A stretch of 26,779 nucleotides of DNA from Candidatus Buchananbacteria bacterium RIFCSPLOWO2_02_FULL_46_11b. Lineage in GTDB: Bacteria > Patescibacteriota > Patescibacteriia > Buchananbacterales > UBA6539. This document shows positions 21,673 to 26,779 of the stretch, one piece after another. The stretch is taken from assembly GCA_001817615.1 (NCBI GenBank), contig MHIR01000023.1, positions 5,313 through 32,091 of the forward strand, in the 5' to 3' direction. The stretch's first letter is position 1; the number at the start of each line of letters is the position of its first letter. The notes below the pieces were generated by a model. It did no database searches and was not told where the DNA came from. It saw only the letters and a list, made by a program, of their open reading frames with translations. Position numbers and translations under genes: made by a program.

Positions 21673-21984
21673 TTACGGGGTTAAACCGGGGAAAAAAGAA
21701 ACCGGTATAAACGGATTGCTCCGGCCGAGATTGCCCGGCGCCACCGGCAAATTCGGCGGCTGGCGCAATTTATCATAAGGATATTTCTTGGCAAAATCCA
21801 GATTAAATTCCGTTTTAATTTCGGGAATGTTTAAAACATTGACCGGCAAAGGACCGATCACCGCCGCCCATTTGGCGGCCAAAAAACTGCCGTAAAACAA
21901 ATAGCCAATCGCTAAAAAAATCACGGTTAAAACGGCAGTTAAAATAATTTTTTTCGGGCCACTGATTTTTTTTAAGACCAGCAT
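21673..21984 (-). CDS. Small PilP-like pilus assembly protein
   Basis: The product has 103 residues: a basic N-terminus, one membrane helix (about 13-32) and an exported tail that ends in NLGRSNPFIPV. A G-R-x-NPF motif is what PilP-type lipoproteins carry near their start, and the position after pilO is where pilP lies in other pilus operons. It lacks the beta-domain of full PilP, which would bind the secretin PilQ; that is in keeping with an envelope without secretin. The call rests on position and the short motif. It starts 3 bases after the pilO stop, so it is coupled. Confidence 0.55.
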   Translation of the reverse strand: MLVLKKISGPKKIILTAVLTVIFLAIGYLFYGSFLAAKWAAVIGPLPVNVLNIPEIKTEFNLDFAKKYPYDKLRQPPNLPVAPGNLGRSNPFIPVSFFPGLTP

Positions 21985-21987
21985 ATT

Positions 21988-22608
21988 TTATTCAGGCAAG
22001 TAATAAGTAAGCAACGTCAGGCTGTATTTGGACGATTGCGGCGTAAAATAAACCGCTTCCACGTCAAAGAGCCGCAAATTCTGCTCCAAAGACGACAAAA
22101 ATGACTTTAAATTTTCATAGCCGGTCGTCTTGCCGCCCATTAAATTTACGCTAATTGATAATTTTTTGACGGCGCTTGAGGCCGGCTTTTTCTGTTCGGC
22201 CGCGGCCGCGGCCGCATCGGGCAACTCGCTGATAGTCAGGCCGGACAATAAAAAATTATTTTCCTCGGCCAAGCCCTGCAGTTGCGCAAACAGGCCGGAA
22301 AAATCCTTGCCGGCCGGCAATAAAATCTTTAATTTATTAATTTCCTGCTTATTGATTTTTTTATAGCCGGCGATTAAATCTTTGAGCGTCTTTTCGTAAT
22401 CCGCCCGCTTGGCCTCTTCTTTAAGCAAGGCTTCATAAACCCGCGAGCTGTTGGCTCTCACTTCCTGATATTTGGGCCATAAGAAAAAATAGCCGCCGCT
22501 GGCCAAAATAACCGCGATTAAAACGGCCGTTATTGTCAAATAAAACCGGCTGAACAAGACTTTAAGGTCAATTTTTTCTTTTGTTGGCTGGCTCAAGGGT
22601 TTAGCCAT
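21988..22608 (-). CDS. pilO: Type IV pilus assembly protein PilO
   Basis: The product has 206 residues: a short cytoplasmic N-terminus, a membrane helix at about 27-49 ending FFLWPKYQEV, a coiled coil (about 50-90, EVRANSSRVYEALLKEEAKRADYEKTL), then the PilO ferredoxin-like domain (LPAGKDFSGLFAQLQGLAEENNFLLSGLTIS and the GGKTTGYENLKSFLSSLEQNLRLFDVEAVYFTP segment). An Ala-rich stretch (about 132-137, Ala x6) sits between the two halves. PilO pairs with PilN as the inner-membrane alignment complex. It is 59 bases after pilN. Confidence 0.9.
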   Translation of the reverse strand: MAKPLSQPTKEKIDLKVLFSRFYLTITAVLIAVILASGGYFFLWPKYQEVRANSSRVYEALLKEEAKRADYEKTLKDLIAGYKKINKQEINKLKILLPAGKDFSGLFAQLQGLAEENNFLLSGLTISELPDAAAAAAEQKKPASSAVKKLSISVNLMGGKTTGYENLKSFLSSLEQNLRLFDVEAVYFTPQSSKYSLTLLTYYLPE

Positions 22609-22667
22609 AAAATTATTATTGCCGTTAGCTTTTATTCCGTGCTATTTAAAACAATTAATCAACGGCC

Positions 22668-23774
22668 TTATTTTAGAAAAACATCGGGCGCAAATTCCAA
22701 ATTAATGTTGAATTTTACGCCTTTGTAAACGCCTTTTTGGGCGTCAATATCGGCGGACGCCGAATCAATCCTGACGGTTTGAATGAAGTCTTTGGCTTGC
22801 TCAAAGGCTAAAAACTGCTTGGCTAAAGATTTATAGTCCTTGCCCACCGCGGAAATGACTAATTTGTCTTTGCCGGCCATGGAAAAATTCATATAATAAA
22901 CCTCGTCAATGGTGTATTTCTCCAAAAGACGGAAAAAATCAGTCCAATAGACATGCTTGGCCAATAAATCTTTAATCAGATTCAAGCGCTTCTGCAAATC
23001 CAAAGCTTCCTCTTTTTCTTTTTCCAAGCCGGCAATTTCCCGATCCAAAGAAGCGACTTGCTCTTTGGCCCGGCTGATATCGCCCTGAACGGTATTTTGA
23101 TAAATGACAATGCCGAAATAAACGCCGGCGACTAAAATAATGGCCGTCAGGCCGGCCAAGCCGCTGATGATAAATTTCCGCCCCAAACCCAAATCTCTCG
23201 TCCCGCCGAAAGCCTGGGCCAGCAAATTAACGCCAAAAACCGCTGGCCGGTCTTTTTTGCCTTTTTCCCCGTTTCTCCCGTTTTTAACCGGTTTAACCGG
23301 CAACGGGGCTTTTTTTTCAACGGCCGGCGGTCTGAAAGCGGGCGCCGCCGAAGCCGGCTTTTTCTCTTCTAAAAGCGATTTCAAGGCGTCTTCCAATTTT
23401 TCGCGGCCCTGATTATTCGGCGCGGCTAAAACCGGCGCGGCCGGCGGCTGGCCGCTGGCGCCAAAATTCCGGGCTTGATTGCCGTTGGCCGCCAGCGCTG
23501 GCTTGGGCGGCCAGGGAGACCGGCTGGGAGGCAAATTGGGTTTTGCCAGGGGCTTGGATTCCGGCTTGGGCCAGGGCGATTTTTTATCTGCCCCGAAGGC
23601 TGCGGGAGGTTTTTTATTTTGCCGGCCAAAAAACCGGCGGAAAAAAGAAGGTTTTTTCTCCTTTGGCGGCTGGGACATTTCAATTTTTACGACCCGGGGA
23701 ATCTTATGGACCGCGGCCATTTCCTTTTCCTCTTTGGCTCTTAATTCGCCGGGCAATAAATTTATTTCGGCCAT
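22668..23774 (-). CDS. pilN: Type IV pilus assembly protein PilN with long disordered insertion
   Basis: The product has 368 residues, much longer than the usual about 200. Residues 1-10 (MAEINLLPGE) carry the INLLP motif that binds the cytoplasmic cleft of PilM. Residues about 35-178 are a Pro/Ala/Lys-rich, probably disordered segment. Residues 182-187 (VNLLAQ) are a second INLLP-like motif just before the membrane helix (about 200-225). A coiled coil (230-265, KEQVASLDREIAGLEKEKEEALDLQKRL) and the PilN ferredoxin-like domain follow. The start at 23774 comes directly after a TTAGCTG tandem repeat with no Shine-Dalgarno. pilM upstream and pilO downstream confirm the role. Confidence 0.9.
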   Translation of the reverse strand: MAEINLLPGELRAKEEKEMAAVHKIPRVVKIEMSQPPKEKKPSFFRRFFGRQNKKPPAAFGADKKSPWPKPESKPLAKPNLPPSRSPWPPKPALAANGNQARNFGASGQPPAAPVLAAPNNQGREKLEDALKSLLEEKKPASAAPAFRPPAVEKKAPLPVKPVKNGRNGEKGKKDRPAVFGVNLLAQAFGGTRDLGLGRKFIISGLAGLTAIILVAGVYFGIVIYQNTVQGDISRAKEQVASLDREIAGLEKEKEEALDLQKRLNLIKDLLAKHVYWTDFFRLLEKYTIDEVYYMNFSMAGKDKLVISAVGKDYKSLAKQFLAFEQAKDFIQTVRIDSASADIDAQKGVYKGVKFNINLEFAPDVFLK

Positions 23775-23776
23775 AG

Positions 23777-23825
23777 TTAGCTGTTAGCTGTTAGCTGTTA
23801 GCTGTTAGCTGTTAGCTGTTAGCGA
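23777..23825. repeat. Heptanucleotide tandem repeat (TTAGCTG)6 at the pilN start
   Basis: Six perfect TTAGCTG units run from 23777 to 23818, followed by TTAGCGA. The array begins two bases upstream of the pilN ATG and occupies the place of its ribosome-binding site. Related AGCTATA words lie at the end of pilM (23889-23907). Such arrays can change copy number by slippage. Confidence 0.9.
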
Positions 23826-23904
23826 ATTTTGTCAGAATGTTTATTTATTTGCAAATTTATTTATTTTTAAAAAGGCTCAAATTTCTTCCACTATAAGCTA
23901 TAAG

Positions 23905-25053
23905 CTACTCAATGTCTCTCATGGCCAAGCCGATGGCCACGGCAAAGCGCGGGCCGACTTCGTCCAAAACCGGCTTCAATTCTTCGGGGTAAATCACTCT
24001 GGCCCAGGGATCGCCCAAAAATACCCGCACGCCCAAAAGGCCGGACAAATACTCGGGTAAATTCAAAAGCTGGGACGAACCGCCGGTCAGAATAATTTTT
24101 TCAATGCTTTTTTGGTCCTGATTTTTGTAAAAATCGCTGTATTTCAATTCATCAACAATCGGCGCCAAAGCCTGTTCAATCGTCTTAAACACTCCTCCCG
24201 GCCCGCCTTGGCCCTGGCTTAAGCCGACGTCGTATTTTAATTGTTCGGCTTTGGACAAGCTGACGTTCAGGCTTTTGGCAATCGCTTTCGTGATCGTCAG
24301 GCCGCCGACGTCAAGACTGCGGCTTAAAATCGGAATGCCGTTTACCACCACGGACAAATTAGAAACCACCGAACCGATATCCACGATAACCGCGGGCGAG
24401 CGGTCGTTGCCCACCAGCGAACGGATTAGGGCAAACGGCTCGGTGTCCAGGCTTAATAATTCCAGCCCGGCGGCCTTAAAAATCGCCATGTAGCGCTTGA
24501 CTAAGTCTTTAGCCGCGGCCGTCAATAAGATTTTTGAATGTTTTTTGCCGCTGCCGGATTCAATTTTTTGAAATTCTTTTCTGCCTAATTCATTGGTTTC
24601 GGCGCCGGCTTGGCTTTGGGTAAAAACGGATTTTTCTTCCGCTTGAAACTCCGGGCCGTCTTCCAAAAGCTTCCAGTCCAAAATCATTTCTTCCACGGGC
24701 AAAGGCACGATTTTTTTTGCTTCCCAGACCACGGCCGAGGGCAGATCTTTTTTAGGCATGGGCGGCAGGTTTAAAATTGAACTGAAAACCGAATAGGCGG
24801 GCAAAGAAGTAACCGCCTTATTGGCCGTGGTTTTGGCCTGGCGGCAGACATCTTTAATCAGCTTAGCGGCGGCTTCTTGATTTTCTTGCTTATTAATATC
24901 AGCCGTCTCGGCCAATTGATCCAAATCGCGGTCATAATAGCCGTAAGTCGCCAGTTTCGGCCGGCCCCCTTCGTTTTTCAATTCCACCACTTTGACGCTG
25001 TGGGAATCAAAATCCACGCCGAGATAGCTTTTTGTTTTTGAAAATAATGCCAT
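23905..25053 (-). CDS. pilM: Type IV pilus assembly protein PilM
   Basis: The product has 382 residues, actin-like ATPase fold, cytoplasmic. The phosphate-1 motif is LGVDFDSHSVKVVEL (about 11-25); the connecting TSLPAYSVFSSILNLPPMPKKDL and AVVWEAKKIVPLPVEEM are the PilM/FtsA-like 1C-type region; the second phosphate motif is VIVDIGSVVSNLSVVVNGIP (about 222-241); and the adenosine motif is IILTGGSSQLLNLPEYL. PilM binds the PilN N-terminal INLLP peptide and links the platform to PilB/PilC. ATG at 25053 (MALFSKTKSYLGVDF) is the family's usual start. First gene of the pilMNO-P-B-receiver-C run; a promoter may lie about 500 bases upstream (25561-25571). Confidence 0.95.
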   Translation of the reverse strand: MALFSKTKSYLGVDFDSHSVKVVELKNEGGRPKLATYGYYDRDLDQLAETADINKQENQEAAAKLIKDVCRQAKTTANKAVTSLPAYSVFSSILNLPPMPKKDLPSAVVWEAKKIVPLPVEEMILDWKLLEDGPEFQAEEKSVFTQSQAGAETNELGRKEFQKIESGSGKKHSKILLTAAAKDLVKRYMAIFKAAGLELLSLDTEPFALIRSLVGNDRSPAVIVDIGSVVSNLSVVVNGIPILSRSLDVGGLTITKAIAKSLNVSLSKAEQLKYDVGLSQGQGGPGGVFKTIEQALAPIVDELKYSDFYKNQDQKSIEKIILTGGSSQLLNLPEYLSGLLGVRVFLGDPWARVIYPEELKPVLDEVGPRFAVAIGLAMRDIE

Positions 25054-25082
25054 ATAAAGAGTAATTTTGCGGGATTAACAAC

Positions 25083-25490
25083 AGGCCTAAATTCCAAATT
25101 CAAAATTCCAAATCCCAAATAAATCAAAAATTCAAATATTAAAATCCAAAACCTTATTTTTCTTCTTTTTTGCTTTTTTTAAACATTAATTAAGCACCAA
25201 ATCACAAATCTCAAATTCCAAACCCGCCTGCCTCGCCATTAACTTGGATTATTTAATAAACTTTTTAATCCGGTTTTAATGGGTTTATCTATAAAAAATG
25301 TAAACGGCATGGCGGGCAGGCAAATTACAAGCACCAAATTACAAATTCAAAACGCGAAACTAAGTGTTTGGTCCGCCAGCTGGCGGATTGAATATTGTAA
25401 TTTGTTTGGAATTTGGTGCTTGGAATTTGTAATTTCCGCCGTAAGCGGGTTTGGAATTTGTAATTTGGTGCTTGTAATTTTTTCTTTATT
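25083..25490. repeat. Long intergenic word-repeat field (AATTCCAA / CAAATTACAAG family)
   Basis: The 543-base gap before pilM holds no gene. It is filled with AAATTCCAAATT, CAAATTACAAGCACC and, further right, their complements (GGTGCTTGGAATTTG, GTAATTTGTTTGG), so long imperfect inverted repeats form. Short GC islands (CCGCCTGCC / GGCGGGCAGG, TCCGCCAGCTGGCGGA) are also paired. The same words occur at 2631-2758. Confidence 0.85.
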
Positions 25491-25560
25491 GATTGTACTA
25501 GATTATTTATTTTACTAAAACACCATTAACCACTCAAACCCGCTTAAATCCCTTGCCTGT

Positions 25561-25571
25561 ATTATACCACA
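25561..25571 (-). promoter_or_regulatory. Promoter (TGTGGTATAAT) upstream of pilM
   Basis: This 11-mer extended -10 is identical to those of pilin and pilD, here 26 bases past the surface-protein stop. If active it would make an about 500-nt leader to pilM containing the word-repeat field. Confidence 0.55.
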
Positions 25572-25596
25572 CCCCGCCCCAAACCGCCAAATACCC

Positions 25597-26779
25597 CTAT
25601 GGGGCCAGACTGCCCGAACGCCAAATCGGCAAAGCTTTGGCAAAATCCGAAAGTCCGGGCGGGGTATTGGCCAAAAGCCGGCCGTCGTAAATCACCACTT
25701 CCGAACCCTGAATCGGGGTTTCATTGGGATTGAAATAAGTCCGGTCAAAATAGAACTTTTTTGCCATCATTAAGCCAAAAACCGTCAAGCGGCTGGAACA
25801 ATCTTCCGGGCCGCAGCCGGGGCCGCCCGGGCCGGCCAAAAGATCGGGCTGGCAGCAGGTGTAAATTTGGCCGCAGCCGAAAACTTCGTTTCTTTGGCTT
25901 TCCGTGTCCTTCTGGCACGCCGGCCGGTTCTGCGGGTTTCCCTCCTGGTCCGCCCTGTTGCCCAAAACAATGAAATTGCCGGCCAATTGACTGACGGCCG
26001 GCGCGATCTTTAAATCGCCCCGCACAATCCAGGCCACGGACGCTAAATTCTTAAAAGAAGGTTTTCCGCCAAAAATAGAATCGCCGTAAGTGATATCGCC
26101 GGTCAGGCCCAAATTGCCGTTAACGATAATGGTGCCGGCGCCGCTTTCATAATTCAAGCCGTTATTAAAAGCCAGGGGCCGGTCAATGATTAAATAATCG
26201 CCGCCATAATAATAAATCTTGTTTCCCAAAGCGCCATTTTGTTTTTCCAGCGCCGCCTGGAGAGAAACCGTATCCTCAAATTTTTCCACCATCGTGCCGT
26301 AGCGGTTGACGCAAGACGTTTTGCCGTTAAAATCGCAAATCAGGCCGTTAATATCCAGCCGGCCCAAAACATTGGAATAAAGGGTTTCGGCCGCGGGAAA
26401 ATTGACGGCAATGCCCGCTTCTTCCCAATTTTGCCCTTGAGCCGAGCAAAAATTGAAAATCGCGTCTTTTTCGGCGCTGCCGGCCAAAATCCGATAAGTC
26501 GCGTTGCAGATCGCCGCCGGCGCCGGCAGAGCGCCTTGAAGATACGAACGGGCGTAAATATCGCTGTATTTCGTCTGCAGCCAGGGGCCGAGATTGGCGA
26601 TTTCCGGATCAAAACGCAGCCAGCCAAGATAGTCATTCCAGGCCCAGCCCTTGAGTGTCAGGCGGGTTTCTTTATTGGCATCCTTGCCAAAAGAACTATT
26701 GCCTAAGCGCACCTGGTAATCAGACGCGCCGCAAACATCGTCATTCAGGCAATTTAAGGAAATCCAGCCGTCGTCGCCC
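25597..26779 (-). CDS. Secreted/surface protein, C-terminal part (5' end outside window)
   Basis: The frame is open to the window edge; a GTG at 26712 is internal, since GDDGWISLNCLNDDVCGASDY precedes it in frame. At least 394 residues are present. The N-terminal visible part has GWISLNC...C and LKGWAWNDYLGWLRFD, a tryptophan-rich GW motif seen in exported CPR proteins. The middle has beta-rich text (GAGTIIVNGNLGLTGDITYG, SVAWIVRGDLKIAPAVSQLAGNFIVLG) suggesting a beta-helix or adhesin-like fold. A cysteine-rich segment (CQKDTESQRNEVFGCGQ, CCQPDL, CGPEDCSS) follows, perhaps disulfide-bonded by the DsbA-like protein. No membrane anchor is seen at the C-terminus. The gene lies directly upstream of the pilus operon, so a pilus-associated or adhesive role is possible. 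I do not recognise a named family. Confidence 0.75.
   Translation of the reverse strand, partial: GDDGWISLNCLNDDVCGASDYQVRLGNSSFGKDANKETRLTLKGWAWNDYLGWLRFDPEIANLGPWLQTKYSDIYARSYLQGALPAPAAICNATYRILAGSAEKDAIFNFCSAQGQNWEEAGIAVNFPAAETLYSNVLGRLDINGLICDFNGKTSCVNRYGTMVEKFEDTVSLQAALEKQNGALGNKIYYYGGDYLIIDRPLAFNNGLNYESGAGTIIVNGNLGLTGDITYGDSIFGGKPSFKNLASVAWIVRGDLKIAPAVSQLAGNFIVLGNRADQEGNPQNRPACQKDTESQRNEVFGCGQIYTCCQPDLLAGPGGPGCGPEDCSSRLTVFGLMMAKKFYFDRTYFNPNETPIQGSEVVIYDGRLLANTPPGLSDFAKALPIWRSGSLAP

Noticed and set aside
25083..25490. CRISPR array
   Set aside because: Repeats are irregular short words in inverted arrangement, without constant-length repeats and unique spacers, and no cas genes are present.
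25279..25518. Plus-strand 79-codon frame upstream of pilM
   Set aside because: It consists of translated AATTCCAA-type repeats; no ribosome site or family resemblance.
26710..26712. GTG as start of the surface protein
   Set aside because: The frame continues upstream in good coding sequence (GWISLN motif with cysteines) to the window edge.

Overview
The window looks like a chromosomal segment of a Patescibacteria / Candidate Phyla Radiation bacterium, probably of the Parcubacteria type. The grounds are a single-pilin type IV pilus system with no secretin (PilQ), a GatCAB-type amidotransferase pair, several GT-C/YfhO membrane proteins, DsbA-like and DUF3105 extracytoplasmic proteins, and a partial GW-motif surface protein. 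TGA reads as stop throughout, so this is not a code-25 lineage. Every recognisable protein gene lies on the minus strand, so transcription runs right to left.

In transcription order (right to left): the C-terminal part of a secreted protein (25597 to window end); pilM, pilN, pilO, a PilP-like small protein, pilB, an orphan receiver and pilC (25053-18118); the major pilin with a structured 5' leader (17999-17404); three large membrane proteins of the YfhO, GT-C and DUF2723 types (17155-11554); prepilin peptidase pilD and four overlapping or closely spaced minor-pilin genes (11329-7554); ligA (7426-5399); a 750-base protein-poor gap; gatC and gatA (4648-2763); a DsbA-like thiol oxidoreductase (2552-1815); tRNA-Ser(UGA); a DUF3105 protein; and at the left edge a decayed Bro-N gene, tRNA-derived debris and the 5' half of tRNA-Ser(GGA). 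PilM/N/O/P form the inner-membrane platform, PilB is the extension ATPase, PilC the platform protein, PilD the leader peptidase/methylase, and pilin plus minor pilins the fibre. The GT-C/YfhO trio between them may glycosylate surface polymers or pilins.

The strongest candidate for something undescribed is the gap at 4740-5390. It has its own plus-strand promoter, back to back with the gatC promoter, and ends in an intrinsic terminator. It is a chain of hairpins that includes two about 105-nt copies of one complex fold, in which several stems are kept by compensatory changes. This looks like a large structured noncoding RNA and would be the only plus-strand transcription unit in the window. 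A second structured RNA (a four-way-junction-like leader) sits just before the pilin Shine-Dalgarno.

Many of the longer spacers carry low-complexity word repeats (for example AATTCCAA, AACAATAAA, CTTGTCT, TTAGCTG), mostly arranged as inverted arms. In places these words run into gene 5' ends. All identifications come from reading the sequence; no searches or foldings were run.
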